DNA of 64,000 nucleotides. Origin: Croceivirga thetidis. Lineage in GTDB: Bacteria; Bacteroidota; Bacteroidia; Flavobacteriales; Flavobacteriaceae. The notes under the pieces are model-generated. The model had not been told where the DNA came from. It ran no database searches and saw nothing but the letters and a program-made list of their open reading frames with translations. The DNA is taken from positions 340,280 to 404,279 of the forward strand of contig NZ_JAAWWL010000002.1 in assembly GCF_012272815.1 (NCBI RefSeq), in the 5' to 3' direction. Below, piece after piece: positions 17,520-26,148 of this stretch; position 1 is the first letter of the stretch, and each line of letters begins with the position of its first letter. Made by a program: the position numbers and the translations under genes.

Positions 17520-18620
17520 ATGAAAAATTTACTATTTCTAGTAGCATTACTTGCTACTTCGACGATGTTCGCACAAGATTTACCAGAAAACCCAGAAGTG
17601 GGTAAGTGTTATGTGCGTTGTACTACACCCGATGTTTACGAAAATGAGAGTGTTACGGTTACAATTAAGCCTGCTTACAAAGTTTTAAAAGTTGTTCCTG
17701 CAACCTATAAAACTGTTACTGAACGTGTTTTGGTTAAAGATGAGAGTAAGACCCTAAGGGTTATTCCTGCAAAATGGGGTACCGAGCGCGTTTCTTTTGT
17801 TTCAAGAGAAGCTGCTGAGTCTTTAAGAATTGTTCCAGCCAGTTTCAAATCTAGTTCTGAAACTGTTGAAATTAAGCCAGCATATGCACAATGGGAATTG
17901 GGCGCTTCTGCTCCTGATTGTGATTCTAATGACCCAAATGATTGTCGTTACTGGTGTTATAAGGGGTATCCTGCAGAATTTACTACGGTAAGTACTGAAG
18001 TATTAGCTTCTGACGCTTCTGTAGAGAAAATTGCTGGTACTGCAAAGAGTGCATCTTACACTAAAAGAGTTTTGTTGGAAGCTGCAAAGGTTGTAGAGGA
18101 TATCATCCCAGCTGAATATGAAACAATTACAAAGACTGTAATTGATCAGCCTGCAAGAACTGTTGAAGAAACGGTACCTGCAGTTACTAAAACAGTAACG
18201 AAAGAAATTCTTAAATCAAAAGGAGGTCTAACTTCTTGGAAAGAGGTTGAGTGTGCTTTGGTAGAATATCAAGCATTGCCGATTAATTGGAATTTAGGAA
18301 GCGCAACTTTGACTTCTGGTGCAAAGCAGATTATCGATTCTAGATTAATGCCTGTTTTAGAGCAAAACCCAGGTGTGAAATTGGAGATTGCTTCTCATAC
18401 TGATGCCAGAGGAACTTCTTCTTCAAACCAAGATTTGTCAGAAAGAAGAGCTAAAGCAGTAGCTGACTACCTAATTTCAAAGGGTGTTAACTCAAGCTTA
18501 TTGGTGGCAAACGGTTACGGAGAAAAAAGACTAAAAAATCGTTGTGCTGACGGTGTTTCTTGTACTGAACGAGAACACGCAACAAATAGAAGAACAGAGT
18601 TTAGATTGATTAACAACTAA
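17520..18620 (+). CDS. OmpA-family outer-membrane protein with N-terminal repeats
   Basis: 366 residues with a signal peptide (MKNLLFLVALLATSTMFAQ). Residues about 35-215 contain repeated short blocks of the form V-x-PA-x-Y/F-K/E-T/S-x-T/S-E/K (for example VVPATYKTVTERVLV, RIVPASFKSSSETVEI, IIPAEYETITKTVID), not a beta barrel. The C-terminal OmpA peptidoglycan-binding domain (about 245-366) carries LEIASHTDARGTSSSNQDLS, SERRAKAVADYL and GYGEKRL. Known OmpA domains tie the outer membrane to peptidoglycan. Four cysteines in the C-terminal domain and around CDSNDPNDCRYWC suggest disulfides, which fits the two secreted thioredoxins on either side. A GAAA-loop terminator follows. Confidence 0.85.
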   Translation: MKNLLFLVALLATSTMFAQDLPENPEVGKCYVRCTTPDVYENESVTVTIKPAYKVLKVVPATYKTVTERVLVKDESKTLRVIPAKWGTERVSFVSREAAESLRIVPASFKSSSETVEIKPAYAQWELGASAPDCDSNDPNDCRYWCYKGYPAEFTTVSTEVLASDASVEKIAGTAKSASYTKRVLLEAAKVVEDIIPAEYETITKTVIDQPARTVEETVPAVTKTVTKEILKSKGGLTSWKEVECALVEYQALPINWNLGSATLTSGAKQIIDSRLMPVLEQNPGVKLEIASHTDARGTSSSNQDLSERRAKAVADYLISKGVNSSLLVANGYGEKRLKNRCADGVSCTEREHATNRRTEFRLINN

Positions 18621-18642
18621 TCAACCTAATCAGACTCGATGA

Positions 18643-18670
18643 AAACTCCCAAGAAATTGGGAGTTTTTTA
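18643..18670 (+). terminator. Intrinsic terminator of the OmpA gene
   Basis: An 11-bp stem (AAAACTCCCAA with TTGGGAGTTTT) capped by a GAAA tetraloop, followed by more Ts. The right arm overlaps the stop of the convergent thioredoxin gene. Confidence 0.85.
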
Positions 18671-19108
18671 TTGGTTTCTTTTTAAGAATTCGATATGATA
18701 TCCGATTTCACCATTCATGCTATAACCTGAATATTCATCTAAAACCTTTTCTTTTGGGGATACTACTAAAAAAAGAGGAAAAACACCCGTTTTATTATAT
18801 TTTTTAAAAACCTGTTGATTATGTTCTTTTTGTTCACGGCTAATTACGTCGTTCTTTCTAGGAATATCAATATAAAGCAATATGAATCGCTCTGATACTT
18901 CTTGAAATTCAGTGGTGTCAAAAAGGTCTTCTTTTAACTTAATGCAAGGGGCACACCAATCACTGCCAGTGAAATAAATCAATATATTTTTATCATTGTC
19001 CTGAGCCAATTGAATTGCCTCTTGAAGATTTGATTGCCAAACAATTTTTTCTTCCCCTTTTAATAGAAAAACAATTATAAAAGGTACAACTAGAAATAAG
19101 GTTCTCAT
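18668..19108 (-). CDS. Secreted thioredoxin-family protein (copy 2)
   Basis: 146 residues: hydrophobic N-terminus (MRTLFLVVPFIIVFLLKG) then a thioredoxin_7-like domain with TGSDWCAPCIKLKEDLF, cis-Pro segment GVFPLFLVV and the end YSGYSMNGEIGYHIEFLKRN. It is the paralogue of the protein at 16612, with about half of residues shared by eye. The gene starts 10 bases after the ybaB stop on the same strand and so probably shares its transcript. Periplasmic disulfide handling is likely, the partner unknown. Confidence 0.8.
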   Translation of the reverse strand: MRTLFLVVPFIIVFLLKGEEKIVWQSNLQEAIQLAQDNDKNILIYFTGSDWCAPCIKLKEDLFDTTEFQEVSERFILLYIDIPRKNDVISREQKEHNQQVFKKYNKTGVFPLFLVVSPKEKVLDEYSGYSMNGEIGYHIEFLKRNQ

Positions 19109-19118
19109 CGTTGAGGGT

Positions 19119-19445
19119 TTACTTAAAGAACGAGTCCATGCCAGGTATATTGGGCATTCCTTCCTTAGCTACCGCTCCAAGCTCGTCTTCTTGAATTTTT
19201 GATGCTTTAGAAATTGCTTTGTTCAAGGTAAGTACTAGATAGTCTTCTAATTCTTCTTTATCACTAAGCAATTGCTCATCAACCGAAATTGATTTTATTT
19301 CTCTATTTGCGGTCAGCGTTATTTTTAACCTGCCATCTGAAGAGGATTCGTCAACAAAAACGGAATCAAGTCTTTTTTTTGTTTCCTCAACTTTTTGTCG
19401 GGCTTCTTTTAGTTTGCCCATCATTCCCATTAAATCTCCAAACAT
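19119..19445 (-). CDS. YbaB/EbfC family nucleoid-associated protein
   Basis: About 108 residues, small DNA-binding dimer. I start it at [21 protein letters not shown], the usual opening (an ATG three codons earlier is also possible). Then come the helix with [11 protein letters not shown]... region, the central beta sheet ([20 protein letters not shown]) and the long C-terminal helix with [13 protein letters not shown]. In many bacteria ybaB sits with dnaX and recR; here it is instead followed by a thioredoxin gene. Confidence 0.85.
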   Translation of the reverse strand: MFGDLMGMMGKLKEARQKVEETKKRLDSVFVDESSSDGRLKITLTANREIKSISVDEQLLSDKEELEDYLVLTLNKAISKASKIQEDELGAVAKEGMPNIPGMDSFFK

Positions 19446-19465
19446 TATTATCAAATTTGATATAA

Positions 19466-19473
19466 CAAAAATA
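19466..19473 (-). promoter_or_regulatory. Probable -7 box before ybaB
   Basis: TATTTTTG on the minus strand, 20 bases before the chosen ATG; a matching TTG upstream is not evident. Confidence 0.3.
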
Positions 19474-19500
19474 TTATTTTGTCTTTAAAACACTAAAAGC

Positions 19501-19572
19501 ATGAATTCAACCATAAGGATTATCGTTCTGTTTTAGTGCCTTATTTTTGGGGTTTCTTGCAAAGATGCCACT
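19501..19572 (+). other. Lipoprotein signal peptide interrupted by an amber codon
   Basis: In the frame of the downstream peptidase, 24 codons from the ATG at 19501 read MNSTIRIIVLF, then TAG (19534-19536), then CLIFGVSC KDAT and straight into the peptidase. The pattern charged start, hydrophobic core and GVSC lipobox (Cys at 19558) is that of a type II signal peptide, so a single base appears to have broken it. Confidence 0.7.
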
Positions 19573-21630
19573 ATGGAGTTAAAAGCACCAGTTGCTAAAA
19601 AGAAGCCAAAAAAACTGGAGATACATAATGATGTGCGTGTAGATGATTACTATTGGTTAAATCAGCGTGACGACCAAGAGGTTATTGACTATTTGGATGC
19701 CGAAAATGATTACTACCACAAAATGACTGCACATACAGTTGATTTTCAGAAATCACTTTACCAAGAAATGCGTGGTAGAATCAAGGAAGATGACTCCTCG
19801 GTACCTTACAAACTAAATGGCTATTATTACTTAACTCGATTTGAAAAAGGAAGGGAATATCCAATTTATGAGAGAAAAAGGGATAGTCTGCAGGCTAAAG
19901 CGGAACTTCTTTTTGATTGTAATGCTATGGCCGAAGGACATGAGTTTTTCAATTTAAGGGGAATTTCAATAAGCCCGGACAACAAATGGGCTGCGTTTGC
20001 TGTTGACACCGTCTCCAGACGGCAATATCATATTCAGTTTAAAAATCTTGAAACAGGAGAGATTTTATCTGAAAGAATCGAAAATACAACAGGTGGCTCA
20101 ACATGGGCTTCTGACAACAAAACGATTTTTTATACCAAGAAAGATCCTGTTACGCTTCGTTCTGACAAGATATACAAGCATAAATTGGGCGCTTTGTCGA
20201 GTGAAGATGAGCTGGTTTATCATGAGACCGATGAGACATTTTCCACTTTTGTCTACAAAACAAAATCAAAGCGTTTTATTGTTATTGGTTCATCGAGTAC
20301 CTTGACTTCAGAATACCAAATACTCAGCGCAGACAATCCGGATGGCCAGTTCAAAGTTTTCTCACCTAGAACAAGAGGAATTGAATATTCAATTTCCCAC
20401 TATGGAGACCATTTTTACATATTGACCAACAAAGACAAGGCCACTAACTTTAAATTGATGATGACTAATGTGGAAGAAACCCAAATGGGTTTTTGGGTGG
20501 AGTTTATTGAACATCGTGAAAATGTCTTATTGGAAGACGTTGAGATATTCAAAGAGTTTTATGTGCTCTCAGAAAGGCAAAATGGATTGAACAGATTAAA
20601 AATTGTTCGATGGGATACTTCTGAATATTACTATTTACCTGTGGATAGCGAAACTTATGTGATGGGCCCTACTACCAATTTGGATTTTGACACTTCAAAG
20701 CTTCGATATTTCTATAATGCCATGACTTCACCATATGCCATTATTGATTTCGATATGCATACTATGGAAAAGACTATTCTAAAAGAACAGGAAGTCTTGG
20801 GGAGTTTTGATAAGGAGGACTATCGTTCGGAACGTATTTGGGCAGAAGCCCGAGACGGAGAAAAGGTTCCAGTTTCACTCGTGTATAAAAAGGATACGCC
20901 CTTAGATGGTTCGAGCCCACTTTTACAGTATGCTTATGGTTCTTATGGTTCTACCATGGATTCATATTTTTCAACAGTACGATTGAGTTTGTTGGATAGG
21001 GGATTTATTTATGCTATTGCACATGTTAGGGGAGGAGAATATTTAGGTCGCTCGTGGTATGATAATGGCAAATTGCTTAATAAGAAGAACACTTTTACCG
21101 ATTTTATTGATGTGTCAAAACACCTAATTGAAGAAAAATATACCAGTTCTGAGCATTTATACGCAATGGGTGGTTCTGCAGGTGGTCTATTAATGGGTGC
21201 AATTGTAAATATGGCTCCAGAACTTTACAATGGTGTAATCGCTGCGGTACCATTTGTAGATGTCGTTACAACTATGCTCGATGATTCGATTCCGTTAACA
21301 ACAGGGGAATATGACGAATGGGGAAATCCCAATGATAAAATTTACTATGATTACATTAAATCATACTCACCATACGATAATGTGGTAGCCAAAGAATATC
21401 CCAACTTATATGTTTCTACTGGACTACATGATTCGCAAGTACAATATTGGGAGCCTGCAAAGTGGGTCGCAAAACTCAGAGAAATGAAAACCGATGATAA
21501 CCAGTTGTTTTTAGATACCAATATGGATGCTGGTCATGGTGGAGCATCAGGCAGATTTGAGGCTTTGAAGGAAACTGCAAAGGAATTTTCGTTCGTGCTT
21601 GATTTGGAAGGAAAAATCCCAACAAATTAA
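19573..21630 (+). CDS. S9 family peptidase, oligopeptidase B type
   Basis: 685 residues from the first ATG after the amber codon. The N-terminal beta-propeller (about 10-410) is followed by the alpha/beta-hydrolase domain. Catalytic Ser is in [10 protein letters not shown], Asp in [15 protein letters not shown] and His in [12 protein letters not shown]; the opening [20 protein letters not shown] is typical of oligopeptidase B, which cuts short peptides after Arg or Lys. Related flavobacterial proteins usually carry a lipoprotein signal; here that signal lies upstream in frame but is cut by TAG, so the protein made from 19573 would be cytoplasmic unless the stop is read through. Enzyme core is intact. 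Confidence 0.88.
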   Translation: MELKAPVAKKKPKKLEIHNDVRVDDYYWLNQRDDQEVIDYLDAENDYYHKMTAHTVDFQKSLYQEMRGRIKEDDSSVPYKLNGYYYLTRFEKGREYPIYERKRDSLQAKAELLFDCNAMAEGHEFFNLRGISISPDNKWAAFAVDTVSRRQYHIQFKNLETGEILSERIENTTGGSTWASDNKTIFYTKKDPVTLRSDKIYKHKLGALSSEDELVYHETDETFSTFVYKTKSKRFIVIGSSSTLTSEYQILSADNPDGQFKVFSPRTRGIEYSISHYGDHFYILTNKDKATNFKLMMTNVEETQMGFWVEFIEHRENVLLEDVEIFKEFYVLSERQNGLNRLKIVRWDTSEYYYLPVDSETYVMGPTTNLDFDTSKLRYFYNAMTSPYAIIDFDMHTMEKTILKEQEVLGSFDKEDYRSERIWAEARDGEKVPVSLVYKKDTPLDGSSPLLQYAYGSYGSTMDSYFSTVRLSLLDRGFIYAIAHVRGGEYLGRSWYDNGKLLNKKNTFTDFIDVSKHLIEEKYTSSEHLYAMGGSAGGLLMGAIVNMAPELYNGVIAAVPFVDVVTTMLDDSIPLTTGEYDEWGNPNDKIYYDYIKSYSPYDNVVAKEYPNLYVSTGLHDSQVQYWEPAKWVAKLREMKTDDNQLFLDTNMDAGHGGASGRFEALKETAKEFSFVLDLEGKIPTN

Positions 21631-21637
21631 AAAATAC

Positions 21638-21645
21638 TATTTTTG
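21638..21645 (+). promoter_or_regulatory. Possible -7 box before the cysteine-synthase-like gene
   Basis: TATTTTTG, 37 bases before the ATG at 21683; it directly follows the peptidase stop. No TTG at the usual distance, so weak. Confidence 0.3.
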
Positions 21646-21682
21646 CGGCGTGCTAAAACAACGGCACAAACCTAACTTTACT

Positions 21683-22723
21683 ATGAAGAACACTATCAAT
21701 GCTCATGATAGCATCCTCGATTTAGTAGGACAGACACCCCTTATAAAACTTAATCGCATTGCAGAGAGTTTAACCGGGAACTTTTATGCAAAAGTGGAGG
21801 CATTTAATCCCGGGCATTCAGCAAAGGATAGAATTGCTAAGTATATCATTGAGGAGGCTGAAAAAAAGGGAATCCTTAAGCCAGAAAGTACAATAATTGA
21901 AACTACTTCGGGTAATACGGGCTTTAGTTTGGCCATGACCAGCATGGTCAAAGGTTATAAGTGTATTTTGGCCGTAAGTTCGAAATCGTCACCAGATAAA
22001 ATTGACATGTTACGGTCAATGGGGGCAGAGGTCTACGTTTGTCCCGCCCATGTAAGTGCTGACGACCCTCGTTCGTATTATGAAGTGGCCAAAAGACTGC
22101 ATCTCGAGACACCCAATTCGGTTTATATCAATCAATATTTTAATGAACTGAATATTGAAGCACATTATAAGTCAACGGGTCCCGAAATTTGGGAACAAAC
22201 AGCTGGTAAAATAACCCATTTGGTGGCTTGTAGTGGAACAGGAGGAACAATTTCAGGGACGGCCAGGTATTTAAAAGAGCAAAACTCCAATATCAAAATA
22301 TTAGCTGTTGATGCCTACGGTTCGGTTTTGAAGAAATACCATGAAACTGGTGAATTTGACCAGGAGGAAATATATCCATACCGAATAGAAGGATTGGGTA
22401 AAAATCTTATTCCTACGGCAACCGATTTTAATATGATAGATCGCTACCTAAAGGTTACTGATGCCGATAGTGCCCATATGGCTCGAAAAATCGCGCATTC
22501 TGAAGGAATGTTTGTTGGCTATACCAGTGGTGCGGCTATGCAAGCTACAATGCAGTATAATCTTGAAGGAGAGTTCACTGAAGAAAGTAATGTTGTTGTC
22601 ATTTTCCCTGATCATGGTTCACGATATATGAGTAAAATTTATAGTGACGAATGGATGGAGAACCAGGGCTTTTTAACTGAGCAGCACCAAGTGGAAGCTA
22701 AAAAAATTGAATACATAAAATAG
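21683..22723 (+). CDS. PLP-dependent cysteine synthase/cystathionine beta-synthase family enzyme
   Basis: 346 residues, fold type II. The ATG at 21683 starts [20 protein letters not shown], the usual N-terminus. The PLP lysine is Lys48 in HSAKDRIA; the substrate loop TSGNTG is at about 75-80, the phosphate loop GTGGT at about 180, and a C-terminal SGAA segment follows. No CBS or heme domain. By family it would do beta-replacement on serine, O-acetylserine or phosphoserine. Because the next gene encodes a serine-palmitoyltransferase-like enzyme, I infer it may make cysteate (from phosphoserine and sulfite) for sulfonolipids, though plain cysteine or cystathionine synthesis is equally allowed by sequence. 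A terminator separates it from the next gene. Confidence 0.85.
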   Translation: MKNTINAHDSILDLVGQTPLIKLNRIAESLTGNFYAKVEAFNPGHSAKDRIAKYIIEEAEKKGILKPESTIIETTSGNTGFSLAMTSMVKGYKCILAVSSKSSPDKIDMLRSMGAEVYVCPAHVSADDPRSYYEVAKRLHLETPNSVYINQYFNELNIEAHYKSTGPEIWEQTAGKITHLVACSGTGGTISGTARYLKEQNSNIKILAVDAYGSVLKKYHETGEFDQEEIYPYRIEGLGKNLIPTATDFNMIDRYLKVTDADSAHMARKIAHSEGMFVGYTSGAAMQATMQYNLEGEFTEESNVVVIFPDHGSRYMSKIYSDEWMENQGFLTEQHQVEAKKIEYIK

Positions 22724-22742
22724 AATACGTTTTTATATATCT

Positions 22743-22770
22743 AAAAAGCACCTCAAAGTAGGTGCTTTTT
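22743..22770 (+). terminator. Intrinsic terminator
   Basis: Stem AAAAAGCACCT with AGGTGCTTTTT, 6-base loop, followed by further Ts; ends transcription of the cysteine-synthase-like gene. Confidence 0.85.
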
Positions 22771-22786
22771 TTGTGTAAAAAATTTA

Positions 22787-22817
22787 TTGCAAGGGCATTG
22801 CCGAATATATACTTTTG
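22787..22817 (+). promoter_or_regulatory. Bacteroidota-type promoter of the acyltransferase gene
   Basis: TTG at 22787-22789, 20 bases, then TACTTTTG at 22810-22817; the ATG follows 23 bases later. A good match to the phylum consensus, and it shows that this gene has its own start despite the close neighbour. Confidence 0.7.
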
Positions 22818-22840
22818 CAGTTCATTCAATTGTGATTTAG

Positions 22841-24100
22841 ATGAGGGATTTATTTGACAGAATTATTGAAAACAAAGGCCCTTTGGGCAAATGGGCTTCT
22901 CAGGCTGAAGGTTATTTTGTGTTTCCAAAGTTGGAAGGACCCATTTCAAATAGAATGAAGTTTCGCGGAAAAGAGGTCATTACTTGGAGTGTTAACGACT
23001 ATTTAGGGTTGGCCAATTTGCCAGAAATCAAAAAAGTCGATGGTGACGCTGCCTATGAGCATGGTGCGGCTTATCCTATGGGTGCTCGAATGATGAGTGG
23101 CCATACCGATTACCACGAACAACTTGAAAATGAATTGGCCGAATTTGTTCATAAAGAATCGGCATACCTTTTAAATTTTGGTTACCAGGGCATTATGTCG
23201 GCGGTAGATGCCTTAGTTGCCAAAGATGATATTATTGTATACGATGTTGATTGCCATGCCTGTATTATTGATGGCGTGAGATTGCACATGGGCAAACGAT
23301 TTACATTTACCCACAACAACGTTGAGAGTTTGGAAAAGAATCTTGAGCGAGCAACAAAATTGGCTCAAGAAACAGGTGGCGGAATCTTGGTAATCTCTGA
23401 AGGTGTATTTGGAATGCGCGGTGAACAAGGGATTTTAAAGGAAATTGTAGCCCTTAAAAAGAAATATAAATTCCGATTATTGGTCGATGACGCCCATGGT
23501 TTCGGCACATTAGGTAAAACCGGAGCAGGAGCAGGAGAGGAGCAAGGTGTACAAGATGAGATAGATGTTTATTTTGCAACTTTTGCAAAGTCTCTCGCTG
23601 GTATTGGTGCATTTTTGGCTGCAGATAAGGAAATAATCGATTATTTAAAATACAATCTGCGTTCTCAGATGTTTGCCAAATCATTACCAATGATTTATGT
23701 AAAAGGTGCTTTGAAACGCCTTGATATGTTGCGTAGCATGCCTGAATTAAAAGCTAAGCTATGGGAGAATGTAGATGCCCTTCAAAATGGGTTAAAGGAA
23801 CGTGGGTTTGACATCGGAACAACTTCAAGTTGCGTAACACCTGTTTATCTTAATGGTAGTATCCCTGAAGCTATGGCTTTGGTAAAGGATTTGCGTGAAA
23901 ATTTTGGAATTTTCTGTTCAATCGTGGTTTATCCCGTTATTCCTAAAGGCTTGATATTACTAAGAATGATTCCAACAGCTACGCATACCATGGAGGATAT
24001 TTCAGAAACCTTAGAAGCATTTTCGGCAATTCGCGAGCGCCTTCAAAACGGAACATATAAAAGACTTTCTGCTGCAGTAGCGGCTGCAATGGGAGAGTAA
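22841..24100 (+). CDS. Serine palmitoyltransferase-like alpha-oxoamine synthase (candidate cysteate acyltransferase)
   Basis: 419 residues, PLP fold type I. Signatures: NDYLGLANLPEI (52-63), GARMMSGHTDYHEQLE (81-96), DDAHGFGTLG (216-225) and the PLP lysine Lys250 in FATFAKSLAGIGAF. The family condenses an amino acid with an acyl-thioester and releases CO2 (KBL, BioF, SPT, HemA). The protein is longer than BioF/KBL and has the SPT-like N-terminal extension. In Flavobacterium johnsoniae an SPT-like enzyme is a cysteate fatty-acyltransferase that makes the precursor of capnine, a gliding-related sulfonolipid. With the neighbour at 21683 I infer the same here; a true serine palmitoyltransferase is the main alternative. 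Confidence 0.8.
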   Translation: MRDLFDRIIENKGPLGKWASQAEGYFVFPKLEGPISNRMKFRGKEVITWSVNDYLGLANLPEIKKVDGDAAYEHGAAYPMGARMMSGHTDYHEQLENELAEFVHKESAYLLNFGYQGIMSAVDALVAKDDIIVYDVDCHACIIDGVRLHMGKRFTFTHNNVESLEKNLERATKLAQETGGGILVISEGVFGMRGEQGILKEIVALKKKYKFRLLVDDAHGFGTLGKTGAGAGEEQGVQDEIDVYFATFAKSLAGIGAFLAADKEIIDYLKYNLRSQMFAKSLPMIYVKGALKRLDMLRSMPELKAKLWENVDALQNGLKERGFDIGTTSSCVTPVYLNGSIPEAMALVKDLRENFGIFCSIVVYPVIPKGLILLRMIPTATHTMEDISETLEAFSAIRERLQNGTYKRLSAAVAAAMGE

Positions 24101-24958
24101 TTATAGAAAATAGGTTTCAAGAATTTGTAAACAAGGTCTTCTGTAGGAGGTTCCAAACAAATTTAGATGAACCAATAAATAATAGAGCTGGTAGATTTCT
24201 ACCAGCTTTTTTTGATTTTGATGGGCTGGTAGTATTTCATGATAGGCTCCATAAAAATCACTAGAAAATCCACCAAATAGTTTGCTCATGGCCAAATCAA
24301 CCTCATTATGTCCGTAATAAACGGCTGGGTCTATGAGGTATGGTTTGCCTTCTGTTGAAATTAGATAATTACCACTCCACAAGTCTCCATGCAGTAGAGC
24401 AGGGGATACCTCCCCGAAAATATGTTCACAAGTATTGACCATCTTAGTTGTTGATGGAACTTGTTTAGGAGATATGTGACCATTTGTTTGCGCCATGTTC
24501 AGTTGAGGTAAAATCCGGTTCAACACATAAAATTCAGACCAATTGGAATTGGGAGTGTTGTCTTGGGGGAGCTTTCCAATAAAATTTTCTGTTTCCAGAC
24601 CAAATTTTACTTCCGTTGATTCCAAATGCATTTTTGCCAGTGCCCGACCAAACGTTTGCATATCAATTGCTTTTGGTGTTCTGTTCTCAATAAAGGATAG
24701 AATTAAGCTACAAGCTTTATTTGTTTTATGGATTCCAATGACCTCAGGTATGTTAATCGCGCCAGTTTGCCTTAATTTTTCAAGACCAAGTATTTCCTTA
24801 TTAAATAACTGTAAAGCGTTAGGAAATGATGCTGATTTCACAAAGAAATCTCCAGTTGTTGTTCTAACTTTTTGTGCCGATGCAATGTCGCCACCAGTTA
24901 AAGGAGTTATTGAAACGACTTCTTGCTTGAATATTCGTTGAAGTTGCTTTTCGTCCAA
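24101..24958 (-). CDS. Fructosamine kinase family protein
   Basis: 285 residues with a protein-kinase-like fold: nucleotide-binding region GGDIASAQKVRTTTGDFFVK (about 22-41) and catalytic loop LLHGDLWSGN followed by the metal site LIDPAVYYGHNEVDLAM. This is the fructosamine-3-kinase family; characterised members phosphorylate ketoamines on glycated proteins and so reverse glycation. It starts 6 bases after the GNAT gene on the same strand, so the two form an operon, and its stop touches the acyltransferase gene's end (24100/24101) tail to tail. Confidence 0.88.
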   Translation of the reverse strand: MDEKQLQRIFKQEVVSITPLTGGDIASAQKVRTTTGDFFVKSASFPNALQLFNKEILGLEKLRQTGAINIPEVIGIHKTNKACSLILSFIENRTPKAIDMQTFGRALAKMHLESTEVKFGLETENFIGKLPQDNTPNSNWSEFYVLNRILPQLNMAQTNGHISPKQVPSTTKMVNTCEHIFGEVSPALLHGDLWSGNYLISTEGKPYLIDPAVYYGHNEVDLAMSKLFGGFSSDFYGAYHEILPAHQNQKKLVEIYQLYYLLVHLNLFGTSYRRPCLQILETYFL

Positions 24959-24964
24959 GCCGTA

Positions 24965-26083
24965 TTAAAGGGATTTTCTATAGGTTCTTCGTCGTTTATG
25001 GGTAACAGGGTCAAAATGCTTCCACATTTGACGAATGGCTGTATTTTCTTTCAATTCTGGTGTTCGAATGCAATTTTCAACACCTCTTTTCTTAAAGGTG
25101 TGGTAAAATTCGTTGAATATAATAGCGGTAACGCCCTTATTTTGATACTCAGGGTGAATACCAATTAAGTAAAAGATAACGTCTTTACTTTTCTTTTTTG
25201 CTCGCAAAAGATGAAATACGCCAAAAGGGAATAGTTTGCCATTAGCTTTTTGCAGCGCTCTTGAAAACGATGGCATCACAATGGAGAAAGCAACAATATT
25301 TTCATCCTTATCCACAACAAACTTTATAAATTCAGGATTAATAAATCGTATGTACTTTTCTTTAAAATACGCTTTTTGAACATCAGTGATTTTAACGAAA
25401 GAGGAGAGTTTGGCATAGCTTTCATTGAATAAATCAAACATTTTATCGGCGTATGGCATTATCTCCGAACTCTTACTGAAATTCATAGGCTTTAGCCCAT
25501 AACGCCTTTTTATGAGTTCGTTGGCCTTGGCAAATGTTTTGGGATTGGCATTTGAGAATTTGAATTTATTTTCGAGGTATTCTTTTTCTTTTACCAGTCC
25601 ATGAGTTTCGTAGTGTTTTTGGTAATAAGGATGGTTGTACCAGGTAATCATTGTACCAATATGATCAAAACCTTCAATCAACACTCCAACCTTATCTAGG
25701 TTTGAAAAACCCACAGGACCTTCCATATACTCCAAGTTGTTGGCCCTTCCAATTTCAACAATCTTATCAAGAAGAACTTTTGATACCTCCAAGTCGTCAA
25801 TAAAATCAAACCAGCCGAATCTCATTTTCTTGAGTCCTTGCTCATTAATTTCAATGTGATTTATAATAGCAGCTATGCGACCTACAATGGTAGATTCTTT
25901 ATAGGCCAAAAAGAACTGGGCGTTTGCTGATTTGAAAGCCGGATTTTTTTCCTTATTGAAGGTTTCCAACTCGTCATTGATAATTGGAGGCACCCAGTAT
26001 TTATGGTTTTTATATAGGGAAAATGGAAAAGTTACAAAGCTTTTTAACCCAGATTTGTCGCTAACTTCCTTAATCGTAATCAT
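24965..26083 (-). CDS. GNAT-fold acyltransferase-like protein
   Basis: 372 residues, no signal peptide. N-terminal YKNHKYWVPPI and the CoA-site-like region KDVIFYLIGIHPEYQNKGVTAIIFNEF (about 290-320; the pyrophosphate loop Q-x-x-G-V) mark a GNAT superfamily domain of the large YghO-like sort. It heads an operon with the fructosamine kinase and faces the SPT-like gene. In Caulobacter a large GNAT protein near spt is the bacterial ceramide synthase that N-acylates the sphingoid base. I infer, but cannot show, that this protein N-acylates a sphingoid or capnine base. Other GNAT substrates remain possible. Confidence 0.7.
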   Translation of the reverse strand: MITIKEVSDKSGLKSFVTFPFSLYKNHKYWVPPIINDELETFNKEKNPAFKSANAQFFLAYKESTIVGRIAAIINHIEINEQGLKKMRFGWFDFIDDLEVSKVLLDKIVEIGRANNLEYMEGPVGFSNLDKVGVLIEGFDHIGTMITWYNHPYYQKHYETHGLVKEKEYLENKFKFSNANPKTFAKANELIKRRYGLKPMNFSKSSEIMPYADKMFDLFNESYAKLSSFVKITDVQKAYFKEKYIRFINPEFIKFVVDKDENIVAFSIVMPSFSRALQKANGKLFPFGVFHLLRAKKKSKDVIFYLIGIHPEYQNKGVTAIIFNEFYHTFKKRGVENCIRTPELKENTAIRQMWKHFDPVTHKRRRTYRKSL

Positions 26084-26148
26084 TGCGCTATTTTAAATGC
26101 ACAATGTAAGGTATTATGTAAAGGAGGGAAAATGAAATGGGATATCTA

